A DNA stretch of 64,000 nucleotides from positions 336,692 to 400,691 of the forward strand of contig NZ_RZYA01000006.1 of the NCBI RefSeq assembly GCF_004005495.1, given 5' to 3'. Below, piece after piece: positions 9,658 through 17,229 of the stretch. Every line of letters begins with the position of its first letter. Position 1 is the stretch's first letter. Under the pieces are notes generated by a model. That model made no database searches. It worked only from the letters and a program-made list of their open reading frames with translations, and was not told the origin of the DNA. The DNA is from Streptomyces antnestii. Its GTDB lineage: Bacteria; Actinomycetota; Actinomycetes; Streptomycetales; Streptomycetaceae. The position numbers and the translations under genes are program-made.

Positions 9658-10386
9658 CTAACCCTTTGATACGTCTGCCGATACGTCCGCGGGCTGCGGC
9701 ACGGGCACCGGCCGGCCGCACAGGTCCCGCCCCGCGAGCGGTGCGGGCAGCGGGACGCCGTCGACGCCGCCGACCCGGTTGGCCCACCAGCGGGTGGTGG
9801 ACCGCACGAACGCCATGGTCAGACGCGGGTACTTGGCCGGCTTGCGGAAGACGCCGACGGTGTCGCCCCAGTAGGCGTGCTTGGCGTCGATGCTGCCGTA
9901 GGCGTGCCGGATGCCCTTCATCGGCGGGAAGTCGGTGTACGCCTCGCGCAGTTCGAGCCGCGTGTAGGCGGCCAGGGCGCGCATGCCGTCGGGGTAGTAG
10001 CGCCAGCAGTCCTGCGCGTCGTGCACATGGCCGCGCGACGGTGCCGTGATGAACGCGGTGCCCTCCGGCTTCAGTACCCGCGCGATCTCCAGCATGGACG
10101 CCCAGAAGAACGGGATGTGCTCGAAGGCCTGCCCGGAGATGAGGAAGTCGGCGCTGTTCGAGCGGACCGGGATGCGGTACGGCTTCGTCATGACCGCGTC
10201 CACGTTGCGCCCGTCGAGGACGTCGACGCCGACGTACTCGATGTCGTACCCCTCGAGGAGCGACTTGTGGGTGCGTACCTGTCCGTCGGAGACGCGTGCG
10301 CCGAGGTCGACCACCCGCAACCGGCGCCCGCGCGGCAGGTAACTCCGCACGCAGAGTTCCATCTGTTCGTACGCGGACGTGTGCAT
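9658..10386 (-). CDS. Class I SAM-dependent methyltransferase (Methyltransf_11 type)
   Basis: The 242-residue protein has a Rossmann methyltransferase fold: motif I is LRVVDLGARVSDGQ, the acidic end of strand 2 is YVGVDVLDGRN, and motif IV lies around ADFLISGQAFEHIPF. LEIARVLKPEGTAFITAPS is typical of Methyltransf_11. The ATG at 10,386 is preceded by GGAGG at 6-nt spacing, which decides the start over an in-frame TTG 15 nt upstream. It lies between the acyltransferase gene and the TylF-like gene, all on the minus strand. It is probably a tailoring enzyme for the same glycopolymer. The C-terminal ~60 residues are not recognisable and could define the substrate. Confidence 0.82.
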   Translation of the reverse strand: MHTSAYEQMELCVRSYLPRGRRLRVVDLGARVSDGQVRTHKSLLEGYDIEYVGVDVLDGRNVDAVMTKPYRIPVRSNSADFLISGQAFEHIPFFWASMLEIARVLKPEGTAFITAPSRGHVHDAQDCWRYYPDGMRALAAYTRLELREAYTDFPPMKGIRHAYGSIDAKHAYWGDTVGVFRKPAKYPRLTMAFVRSTTRWWANRVGGVDGVPLPAPLAGRDLCGRPVPVPQPADVSADVSKG

Positions 10387-10451
10387 GCCGGCCTCCATCA
10401 AGGGGGTTCGCGCTGACTTGACGGCTTTTCAACGCGCATGACCCCGTCCGG

Positions 10452-11606
10452 TCACCGTGCGAGGCGGCGCGGGGTGTGCCGGGTCCACCACTTTCTGGCC
10501 GGCTCCTCGACGTACGTGAACAGCGCCCAGGACAGCGCCGTCACCGCGACGGCGAGCCCGGTCAGCACGAACAGGGCGGAGTCGTCGGGCCGGAACCGCC
10601 CCCAGGTGTCCCCCACGAACCGGTTCAGCGTCTGGTGCAGCAGATAGAACGCGTACGACCAGGCGCCGAGCAGCACCATGGGGCGCGAACACAGCGCACC
10701 GCGGCGCCCGGCCAGCTCGCGCCGGGCGTACGCGAGGATCAGGAGCGCCGAGAAGACGGCGACGAACGGCCGTACGGTCCACTCCAGTTGACGCACGAGG
10801 ACCGGGGCGAGCCAGGCCGCGCGGTGGACGTACACGGCCGTGTAGGCGGCGAAGCAGGCGAGCAGCGCGGCGGGGCGCAGGGTGATCCGGTGGCCGCGGC
10901 GCAGGGCGATCGCGCACACGAGGCCCACCGCGAACTCGGGCAGCCGCGTCACCGGGTGGCGCATGACCCACTCACGGGCGAAGGGCGAGAGGTGCTCGGC
11001 GGCCCACCAGTTGACGGCCCACATGGCGGCGAGTCCGGCCGCCGCGAGGAGGGCGAGGGTGCGGGTGCGCAGGCGCAGGGCGGGCCCGATGACCCAGGGG
11101 AACAGGAAGTAGAAGAAAACCTCGACACTGAGCGTCCAGGCGACGCCGTTCCCGGGGAGCATCGGTACGACGCCGGGGAACCAGGTCTGCACGAGCAGCA
11201 GCGACGTGACGAAGCTGAACGTGTCCGTGGGCACCCCGCCCCACACGTAGAACACCCACACGCACGGGATCGTGGCGACGAGGTGCGCGGGCCAGATGCG
11301 GCCCGCGCGCCGCCAGTAGAAGAGCCCGCGGGGCGTGCCGGGCCGGTGCCCCCAGGCCAGCAGGAACCCGGAGAGCACAAAGAAGAACCCGACGCCGTTC
11401 ACGCCCATCGTCGAGTACGGGAAGAGCACGGGGGCGTGGGCGAAGCCGGTGCTCCGCGCGAGACCGGTGGTGTGGTGGACGAACACGGCGAGCGCCGCGA
11501 CGAACCGCATCCCGGTAAGCGAGTCGAGCCGCGGCGGGCTGCCTTCGGCGGCGGGGCGGGCGGGGCGGCCGGATACATGTACAGGGAGGCGGGTGGCCGT
11601 CGTCAC
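10452..11606 (-). CDS. Acyltransferase 3 (OafA-like) membrane O-acyltransferase
   Basis: The 384-residue polytopic membrane protein belongs to the acyltransferase-3 family, which moves acetyl or other acyl groups across the membrane onto surface glycans. The N-terminal signature MRFVAALAVFVHHTTG has the family's Arg and His, followed by GFFFVLSGFLLAWG and about nine further hydrophobic segments. VEEPARKWW near the C-terminus is the usual last motif. It starts at GTG 11,606 with an excellent AGGAGG site, and the GTG overlaps the stop of the 113-codon ORF (GTGA). Its ribosome binding site and first 12 codons are the source of the tandemly repeated sequence at 11,572-12,076. Likely role: O-acylation of the wall polymer. 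Confidence 0.9.
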   Translation of the reverse strand: MTTATRLPVHVSGRPARPAAEGSPPRLDSLTGMRFVAALAVFVHHTTGLARSTGFAHAPVLFPYSTMGVNGVGFFFVLSGFLLAWGHRPGTPRGLFYWRRAGRIWPAHLVATIPCVWVFYVWGGVPTDTFSFVTSLLLVQTWFPGVVPMLPGNGVAWTLSVEVFFYFLFPWVIGPALRLRTRTLALLAAAGLAAMWAVNWWAAEHLSPFAREWVMRHPVTRLPEFAVGLVCAIALRRGHRITLRPAALLACFAAYTAVYVHRAAWLAPVLVRQLEWTVRPFVAVFSALLILAYARRELAGRRGALCSRPMVLLGAWSYAFYLLHQTLNRFVGDTWGRFRPDDSALFVLTGLAVAVTALSWALFTYVEEPARKWWTRHTPRRLAR

Positions 11607-12076
11607 CGGGACACCTCCTGCCCCGGCGTGAGGGTGGCGCCGCAGCCGCCCTTGCGGTGGGCCGGGGTGTTCTGGCCTGCGATCAGCCGATCCAGGCGCG
11701 GCTTCACCCAGGCGCGGACGGAGGCGAGGCGGGACGGGGCCGATACGTGTACAGGGAGGCGGGTGGCCGTCGTCACCGGGACACCTCCTGCCCCGGCGTC
11801 AGCGTGGCACCGCAGCCGCCCTTGCGGTGGATCGGAGTGTTCTGGCCCGCGATCAGCCGATCCAGGCGCGGCTTCGCCCAGGCGTACAGAGGCGAGGCGG
11901 GACGGGGCCGATACGCGTACGGGGAGGCGGGTGGCCGTCGTCACCGGGACACCTCCTGCCCCGGCGTCAGCGTGGCACCGCAGCCGCCCTTGCGGTGGGT
12001 CGGAGTGTTCTGGCCCGCGATCAGCCGATCCAGGCGCGGTTTCGCCCAGGCGCGTACGGAGGCGAGGCGGGACGGG
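11572..12076. repeat. Three tandem ~170-bp direct repeats spanning a gene junction
   Basis: Three consecutive near-identical units: 11,572-11,741 (170 bp), 11,742-11,909 (168 bp) and 11,910-12,076 (167 bp). Read on the minus strand, each contains the last ~45 codons of the membrane glycosyltransferase gene, its TGA, the AGGAGG site, the GTG start and about 12 codons of the acyltransferase gene. Units differ by scattered substitutions, and the middle one lacks 2 nt, which shifts the frame. Only the 12,076-side copy is continuous with the glycosyltransferase body, and only the 11,572-side copy is continuous with the acyltransferase. Confidence 0.95.
11603..11944 (-). CDS. Small ORF (113 aa) created by tandem duplication of flanking gene ends
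   Basis: This frame lies wholly inside the tandem repeat. Its first residues copy the N-terminus of the downstream acyltransferase (MTTATRLPV-VS). A frame-shifted copy of the upstream glycosyltransferase C-terminus follows, then a second acyltransferase-like start, and it ends with an in-frame copy of the glycosyltransferase tail ending TLTPGQEVSR. It starts with GTG overlapping the upstream stop (GTGA at 11,941-11,944) and ends with TGA overlapping the downstream GTG (11,603-11,606), each with its own AGGAGG site. A second internal GTG at 11,776 would give 57 residues. It is probably translated, if only to keep ribosomes on the polycistron. No function is recognised, and it may be an accidental product. 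Confidence 0.5.
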   Translation of the reverse strand: MTTATRLPVRVSAPSRLASVRLGEAAPGSADRGPEHSDPPQGRLRCHADAGAGGVPVTTATRLPVHVSAPSRLASVRAWVKPRLDRLIAGQNTPAHRKGGCGATLTPGQEVSR

Positions 12077-13683
12077 TCGTGGACGGCGTCGGCTCGGACG
12101 AAGTCACCGCCGTTCTGCTGCCGGTACAGCGGGACGTAGCCCGCGTCCGCCAGGCGGGCGGCGGTCAGGCCCGGCTTGGTCACCCAGGCCGCGTGGACGT
12201 GCAGGAGTTCGGGGCGCTCGGCGCGCAGGACGTGGTCGCGCAGGGCCCGCATGTCGCCGGCGGCGTACGCGTCCGCGACGGGCCGGTCCGTCAGGCCCGC
12301 GAGGTCCAGGACGCGCAGGCGCGTGGTGAGCAGGGTGCCGCCGAGGTCGGGCAGGGCGACGGTGGCGTGGCGCAGGCCGAGGCGCTCGGCGTACGTGTTG
12401 AAGAACCGGCCGTAGCGTTCGGCGACGAAGCACATGGAGAGCGTCGGGTGGGACGCGAACGACGCCTCCTGGTCGGCCTGTCCGGCCTGCGAGAGCACGA
12501 GCGCGCCGGCCAGCGCCGCGACGAGGACCGCACGGGCCCGGGCGCGCTCCGCCTCCCACAGCGCCACGGCCGACAGCGCGACGGCGGCGGTCGCGAGGAC
12601 CCAGACCGGGGTCGCGAACCGGTACAGAGCCATCCAGTCCCGGCCGAGCACCCCGTACGCGAGCAGCGAGAGAAGCAGCGGCACGAGCAGCGCCGCCAGG
12701 GCCCGGCGCGCCCTGCCGGGCCGGGCGAGCACGGCGCCCGCGCACAGCGCGCCGATCAGCGCGAGGGCCCAGCCGGCGTACGTCAACAGGTCGCTGCTCT
12801 GGGCGAGTTGGGCGAGTTCGGGGGCCTGTTGCGCCTTGGCGACGGCCGTGTTCGGCACCCAGAGGCCGAACACGGCGTGCCGCCACAGCAGGAACGCACC
12901 GTAGGGCACGGCGACAACACCCACGTGCAGGGCCACCGCGCGGACCGCGCGGACCAGGTCACGGCGCCGCACGAAGAGGACGACGACGAGCGGGTACGCG
13001 GCGGCGAGCACGGCTCCGTCGGGGCGGGTCAGCGCGGCGAGCAGCGCGATCGCGCCGGCGGCCACGGCGGTACGCGGACCCGCGAGTCCGCCTCCCGTCA
13101 CCCCCCGCACCAGCACCGCCGCCGTCGCGGCGGCCGTCAGGGCGTAGAGCGGGTTCTCCAGGCCGGAGAAGGACCAGGCGACGAAGGACAGGTTCGCGGC
13201 GAGGGCGCCGCCCGCGAGGAGGGTCACCGCCCAGGCGCGTCCCGGGACCACGGCGCGGGCGGCCCACGCGACGCAGGCGAGGGTGCCGGCCGTGCACAGC
13301 AGGGCGAGTGCCTTCGGGTAGAGCACGAGGTCGCTGACGCCGAGGAACGCGCCGTGGTCGAAGAGGCCGAGCCTGCGCCCGAGGACCAGCAGGGCGAGCC
13401 AGGACGGGTTGGAGTAGCCCTCGACGGGTGGCGCGCCGGGGAGCTGGACCGGGCCGAGGCCCTGGTCGACGCTGCGGGCGTAGGCGAAGGTGACGGCGGC
13501 GTCGTCGACGATCCACCGCCCGAGCCACGAGGCCCTGACGGCGATCAGCGCGGTGGCCGCGAGAACGGCGGCGGGATCGGCCCACCGCCGCACCCGGTAC
13601 GAGGGCGAGGCCCGCGCCGACGCGACCGGCCGCGCCCCACCGGACCGCCGGTTGTCGAGGAGGGCGAGGAGCGTGACGTTCAT
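11941..13683 (-). CDS. Polytopic membrane glycosyltransferase (GT-C type)
   Basis: The 580-residue protein has about ten hydrophobic segments in residues ~35-430 and a soluble C-terminal part. The first extracytoplasmic loop contains IVDDAAVTFAYARSV and a following VEGYSNPSWLALL. This DD...Y-R...EGYSNP pattern is typical of GT-C glycosyltransferases that use polyprenyl-phosphate sugars, including the arabinofuranosyl/mannosyl-transferase-like families. The C-terminal ~45 codons are inside the tandem repeat. The ATG at 13,683 overlaps the preceding small ORF's stop (TGATG). It is probably the third cistron of a five-cistron operon from 15,577 to 10,452. Sugar and acceptor are unknown; a lipid-linked donor could come from the GT2/GtrA module at 29,876-31,152. 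Confidence 0.75.
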   Translation of the reverse strand: MNVTLLALLDNRRSGGARPVASARASPSYRVRRWADPAAVLAATALIAVRASWLGRWIVDDAAVTFAYARSVDQGLGPVQLPGAPPVEGYSNPSWLALLVLGRRLGLFDHGAFLGVSDLVLYPKALALLCTAGTLACVAWAARAVVPGRAWAVTLLAGGALAANLSFVAWSFSGLENPLYALTAAATAAVLVRGVTGGGLAGPRTAVAAGAIALLAALTRPDGAVLAAAYPLVVVLFVRRRDLVRAVRAVALHVGVVAVPYGAFLLWRHAVFGLWVPNTAVAKAQQAPELAQLAQSSDLLTYAGWALALIGALCAGAVLARPGRARRALAALLVPLLLSLLAYGVLGRDWMALYRFATPVWVLATAAVALSAVALWEAERARARAVLVAALAGALVLSQAGQADQEASFASHPTLSMCFVAERYGRFFNTYAERLGLRHATVALPDLGGTLLTTRLRVLDLAGLTDRPVADAYAAGDMRALRDHVLRAERPELLHVHAAWVTKPGLTAARLADAGYVPLYRQQNGGDFVRADAVHDPSRLASVRAWAKPRLDRLIAGQNTPTHRKGGCGATLTPGQEVSR

Positions 13684-13826
13684 CAGTTCTCCAGCTGGGG
13701 GGTGGCGGTGAGATCACGGGGCGTCGGAGCGCAGGCGGGCGTGGGGGCGGGGCCGCCGTCGCGGGCGTACAGGCCCGCCCCGCACGGGCGTTGGCCGTGG
13801 AAAGGGGTGAGGACGGTGGCGCTCAT
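13683..13826 (-). CDS. Small ORF (47 aa), duplicate of the upstream gene's C-terminus
   Basis: It begins with ATG overlapping the stop of the 584-residue gene (ATGA at 13,823-13,826) and ends with TGA overlapping the next ATG (TGATG at 13,681-13,685). Nearly its whole length aligns with the last 48 residues of that upstream gene: both contain LYARDGGPAP, ACAPT and RTATP/LTATP. The DNA is also conserved in the two copies. It therefore arose by a tandem duplication of the 3' end and has kept an open frame and coupled start and stop. No function is recognised. Confidence 0.5.
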   Translation of the reverse strand: MSATVLTPFHGQRPCGAGLYARDGGPAPTPACAPTPRDLTATPQLEN

Positions 13827-15577
13827 CGGGTCTCCGACCGAGGGGTGGCCGTGCGTTCGCGGGACGTCGGAGCGCAAGCGGGGGCGGGACCGCCGTCGCG
13901 GGCGTACAGGCGGAGGAGGCCGCTATGGCGGCTCGTCTCGGTGAGGGGGGTGAAGTCCGTTGCCAGGACGGCGAGTTTGGTGAGTTCGGTGGGGCTGGCG
14001 GTGTGCCAGCCCGGGTGGCCCGCCTCCGCGTCGAAGAGAACCCAGACGCGGCTCAGGCACGCCATGCGCGCGCGCAGTTCGGCAGGGCTCGCGTCCACGC
14101 CGTACAGGGTTCCCGAACGCGCGCCCGTCTCCTTCAGTGCCACGTCCCGCACGCCCGCGACGGATCGCGGGTACGTCTCGGTGAGGCGTCGGCCGGTCTT
14201 CGGCAGGTAGAGAAGTGCGTCGCCGGGCCGCAGCACCTGCCCCACCATCCGGGCCACCGCCCCGAAGTCGTCCCTGCGACCCTCGGGCGAGCGCTCGCTC
14301 AGCTGCGCCGGGAACTGCGCCCAGAACGCCAGCGCGACCAGCGCGACCCCGGCGGCGGCCTGGAAGCAGGACGCGGGCCGCGTCCGCGCGGGCAGCCACC
14401 GCAGGACCGTGTCCGCCCCGGCCGCCGCGAGCAGGGGCAGTCCGGCGAATGCGAAGAACGCGTAGCGCGGGGCGTACAGCGGCTGCCACTGCGAGACGGT
14501 GAACAGCACGACGGGCGGCACCAGGGCCAGCGGCAGCGCGACCGCCGGAAGGGCGGGAGCCCCTCGGCGGACGACCGGGGCGAGCCCGGCCGTCCGGACC
14601 GCCCCCGACCCTCGGCGGACGACCGGCGCGGGCGCACCCCCGCGAATGCCGCGTACTCCCCCGCGAACGCCGCGCACCCCCCGGCGGATCACCGGAACGA
14701 GCGCCGCCGCCGCGACCAGCGTGAGCGTCGTGTCGAAGACGGCACCCTCGTTCCCCGCGGCGAGCCGCAGCAGCCCCTCCGCCTCCGGCCAGCCGGGCCT
14801 GCGGATCCACGCCACCTGGAAGCTCTGCGCCCGCGTCACCCGGACGAGTGGCAGGAGCAGCAGGACGGTGGCGCCCGCGGCGGCCGCCCAGCCGCGCCAC
14901 AGGGCAGGGGCCGCGCGCGAGACGAGCAGGGTGACGGCGTGCGCGGCGAGGACGAGGACGGCGAACTCGTGGAGCCACGCGGTCACCGTGACGAGCGCGG
15001 CGTACCCGGCCCACGCCCGCACCGAGGGCCGCCGCAGGCAGCGCACGAACATCAGCGTCGCCGCCGCGGCCCCGGCGGCGACGAGCGCGTAGGAGCGGCC
15101 CTCCTGGGCGTAGTACGCGGTCAACGGCGAGGCTGCGTAGAGGAGTCCGGCCCACAGGCCGACGCGGGGCCGGGCGAGCCGGGTGCCGAGCGCGGCGACG
15201 AGGCAGGCCGCCGCGCTCGCGCCGAGGACGGACGGCAGCCGCATGAGGAAGGCGTCGGGCTGTCCGCCGAGCACGAAGTGGATCAGTACGTAGTAGAGGC
15301 CGTGGACGGCGTCGATGTTGCCGAGAACGTGGCGGATCTCGGGCAGGGAGCGGGTGGCGACCAGCATCGTGGCGGCCTCGTCCCGCCATATCGTGCCGCG
15401 GTCGAGCCCCCACAGGCCGATTGCCAGCATCACGACGCCGGGCACGACGACCGAGGTCACGGCGGGTGCCGGGGTCGGCAGAGTGACGGGTGTCCGGCGG
15501 CGCGGCCGGAGGGCGGGGATCGCTTCCCGCCGGTCCGGTCCGGATCGGCCGCTTCTGTCGCGCAGACCTACCGGCAT
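13823..15577 (-). CDS. GT39/PMT-like GT-C membrane glycosyltransferase
   Basis: The protein is about 584 residues from ATG 15,577; no strong ribosome site is seen, and the frame stays open to 15,676. It is a polytopic GT-C protein: the first loop has GTIWRDEAATMLVATRSL with the acidic RDE motif of dolichyl/polyprenyl-phosphate mannosyltransferases (GT39/ArnT-like), then DAVHGLYYVLIHFVL and YYAQEGRSYALVAA. About eleven hydrophobic segments are visible. A stretch around 14,570-14,700 holds degenerate VVRRG/GVRG repeats. Its last 48 codons have been duplicated downstream as a small ORF. It is the first gene of the operon running to the acyltransferase. Likely it transfers a polyprenyl-phosphate-linked sugar (possibly mannose) to an extracytoplasmic acceptor. 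Confidence 0.8.
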   Translation of the reverse strand: MPVGLRDRSGRSGPDRREAIPALRPRRRTPVTLPTPAPAVTSVVVPGVVMLAIGLWGLDRGTIWRDEAATMLVATRSLPEIRHVLGNIDAVHGLYYVLIHFVLGGQPDAFLMRLPSVLGASAAACLVAALGTRLARPRVGLWAGLLYAASPLTAYYAQEGRSYALVAAGAAAATLMFVRCLRRPSVRAWAGYAALVTVTAWLHEFAVLVLAAHAVTLLVSRAAPALWRGWAAAAGATVLLLLPLVRVTRAQSFQVAWIRRPGWPEAEGLLRLAAGNEGAVFDTTLTLVAAAALVPVIRRGVRGVRGGVRGIRGGAPAPVVRRGSGAVRTAGLAPVVRRGAPALPAVALPLALVPPVVLFTVSQWQPLYAPRYAFFAFAGLPLLAAAGADTVLRWLPARTRPASCFQAAAGVALVALAFWAQFPAQLSERSPEGRRDDFGAVARMVGQVLRPGDALLYLPKTGRRLTETYPRSVAGVRDVALKETGARSGTLYGVDASPAELRARMACLSRVWVLFDAEAGHPGWHTASPTELTKLAVLATDFTPLTETSRHSGLLRLYARDGGPAPACAPTSRERTATPRSETR

Positions 15578-15992
15578 GTCAGGCGAGGGACGCGGAGTGG
15601 GCGGGCGCGACGGGCAGCCGGACGACGCGCACCCGGTCCCGCAGGTGGCCCTGGGCGCGACAGGCGGGGACGACAACGGAGGAACGGGGCATAACGCCTG
15701 ACCGTAGCCAGGCGGCGCCTCCCTGTCGAAGACCTCGCGTCACCCGATCGGGTGGCCAGAGGAGAAGATATCGGCACAATCGGGCAAATGGGATGAATGC
15801 ATCGACGAGCTCACCTCGGCGCCCTCGCACCGATCTACGACGCCGAGGACCCACCCGGGTGGGCGCCTGGAGTCGATCGCCTCGAACCCTGCCCAGGTGC
15901 GGCCCCCGTCCATCCCCGGCGTCGACCCGCTCGCGCGGGTCAACGGGGGCCCACCCAGGGCCGGTTGACGCCCCCACGCAAGGAGGTGGCCG
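15578..15992. other. Intergenic region, no gene recognised
   Basis: This 415-bp stretch lies between the 5' end of the GT39-like gene and the 3' end of ohr, both minus strand. Short open frames on both strands lack ribosome sites and recognisable protein. It contains a perfect 14-bp palindrome CCCACCCGGGTGGG at 15,850-15,863 and an imperfect inverted repeat built on GGTCAAC/GGTTGAC around 15,936-15,970, which may terminate ohr. The promoter for the GT39 operon should lie near 15,580-15,800. Confidence 0.6.
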
Positions 15993-16406
15993 TTACTCGA
16001 CGACGAGGTCGACCTCGATGTTGCCGCGCGTCGCGTTCGAGTAGGGGCAGACCTGGTGGGCCTGCTCGACGAGCTTGCGGCCGGTCTCGGCGTCGACCGA
16101 CTCGGGCAGCTCCACGCGCAGCGTCACCGCGAGCCCGAAGCTCTCGCCCTGCTTGCCGATGCCGACCTCGGCGGTCACGGCGGCGTCACTGACGTCGACC
16201 TTCGCGGCGCGGCCGACGAGGCCGAGGGCGCTGGCGAAACACGCGGAGTACCCGGCGGCGAACAGCTGCTCGGGGTTGGTGCCCTGGCCGTTGCCGCCCA
16301 TCTCCGCGGGGATGGCCAGCTGAAGGTCGAGGCGGCCGTCGGAGCTGACGGCGCGGCCGTCGCGGCCGTGGGTCGCGGTGGCGACGGCGGTGTAGATCGC
16401 GTCCAT
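15993..16406 (-). CDS. ohr: Organic hydroperoxide resistance peroxiredoxin Ohr
   Basis: The 137-residue protein is an OsmC/Ohr-family thiol peroxidase that reduces organic hydroperoxides with lipoylated proteins. Both catalytic cysteines are present, Cys56 in GYSACFASAL and Cys120 in HQVCPYSNATRGN. The length is normal for Ohr. The ATG at 16,406 has GAGGG about 9 nt upstream; an earlier in-frame ATG directly abuts that site and is rejected. It is transcribed divergently from the MarR-type gene ohrR, and the palindromic sequence between them (16,461-16,482) is the likely operator. Confidence 0.96.
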   Translation of the reverse strand: MDAIYTAVATATHGRDGRAVSSDGRLDLQLAIPAEMGGNGQGTNPEQLFAAGYSACFASALGLVGRAAKVDVSDAAVTAEVGIGKQGESFGLAVTLRVELPESVDAETGRKLVEQAHQVCPYSNATRGNIEVDLVVE

Positions 16407-16460
16407 GAAAACCATCCCTCGGAGAGAAGTAGCTGCTGACAGAGAGAAGTAGAGCACGCA

Positions 16461-16482
16461 ATTCAGTTGTGCGCAATTGAAT
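16461..16482. promoter_or_regulatory. Candidate OhrR operator
   Basis: An A/T-rich imperfect inverted repeat has half sites ATTCAGTTGTG and CGCAATTGAAT (9 of 11 positions symmetric). It lies in the divergent ohr/ohrR spacer, 55 nt from the ohr start and 35 nt from the ohrR start. Position and composition fit OhrR operators of the MarR family. Confidence 0.7.
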
Positions 16483-16516
16483 GACGCGCCATCCGGGCCC
16501 CCGTTACCCTGGAGCC

Positions 16517-16990
16517 ATGACCACGACGCCCACGACGACGCCCCCCGACGAGGAATTCCTGCGGCTCGACCGGCAGATCTGCTTCTCCCTGAACGCCGCG
16601 TCGCGCGCGTTCGGCGGCGTCTACCGCACGCTCCTCAAGGACCTGGGCCTGACGTACCCCCAGTACCTGGTCATGCTGGTGCTCTGGGAGGACGGCGAGC
16701 TGCCCGTGAAGCGGCTCGGCGAGCGGCTGCGGCTCGACTCGGGCACGCTCTCGCCGCTGCTCAAGCGGCTCGAGGCGGCCGGTCTCGTGCAGCGGGAGCG
16801 CAGCGCGCGCGACGAGCGCTCCGTGAACGTCCGGCCGACGGACGCGGGCACGGAGCTGCGGACGCGGGCGGCGCTCGTACCGCGCCGGATCGCGGCCGCG
16901 ACCGGGTTCGACCTGGCGGAGATCGAGGACCTGCGCGCCCGCCTCGACCGCCTGACGTCGGCGCTGGACGGGGCGGCGCTCGACGCGTAG
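16517..16990 (+). CDS. ohrR: MarR-family organic-peroxide sensor OhrR
   Basis: The 157-residue winged-helix repressor belongs to the MarR family. Cys22 in LRLDRQICFSLNAASRAF corresponds to the reactive cysteine of OhrR proteins, whose oxidation releases DNA. The wing/recognition region is visible as VKRLGERLRLDSGTLSPLLKRLEAAGLV followed by the RERSARDERSVNVR wing. The start at ATG 16,517 follows GGAG closely; an in-frame ATG at 16,481 is within the operator palindrome and is not chosen. The stop codon sits in a short TAGCGG hexanucleotide repeat. It is divergent from ohr, which it should repress together with itself. Confidence 0.93.
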   Translation: MTTTPTTTPPDEEFLRLDRQICFSLNAASRAFGGVYRTLLKDLGLTYPQYLVMLVLWEDGELPVKRLGERLRLDSGTLSPLLKRLEAAGLVQRERSARDERSVNVRPTDAGTELRTRAALVPRRIAAATGFDLAEIEDLRARLDRLTSALDGAALDA

Positions 16991-17011
16991 CGGTAGCGGT
17001 AGCGGTAGCCG
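16988..17011 (+). repeat. TAGCGG hexanucleotide microsatellite at the ohrR stop
   Basis: The ohrR TAG stop is followed by further in-phase copies of CGGTAG, so four TAG triplets lie in the ohrR frame. The repeat ends at about 17,011. It gives redundant in-frame stops and might expand or contract without changing the protein. Confidence 0.7.
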
Positions 17012-17229
17012 GCGACGAGCGGGCGCCCGCGCGGTCACCCATTGGACGCGGCGCCGACCGAATGACGGACATGTCGCGTCCGGCACGTGACCGGGGCCTC
17101 TCAGTACGTGGACAGGCACCTCCCGCGGCCACCGGCGAGGCACCTCCCCCGCACCTCCCCCTCGACACGAAAAGCCGCATTCGGCTGATTATCACCGCAT
17201 ACGCGGCACGCGCTCGTACGCTCGCCCAG

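Noticed and set aside
11572..12076. Insertion sequence or CRISPR-like array as explanation for the repeats
   Set aside because: Units are contiguous without spacers, have no terminal inverted repeats, and consist wholly of the flanking gene ends, so simple tandem duplication explains them.
15797..16192. Possible small plus-strand gene in the gap before ohr
   Set aside because: Its second half overlaps ohr antisense, and the composition is Arg/Pro-rich without any recognised motif.
16481..16516. N-terminal extension of OhrR from an earlier ATG
   Set aside because: That ATG lies inside the A/T-rich operator palindrome, and the extra residues are not part of the MarR fold.
17062..17229. Upstream start for the GT87-like protein
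   Set aside because: The added ~56 residues are low-complexity and precede the first membrane segment; kept only as an alternative.
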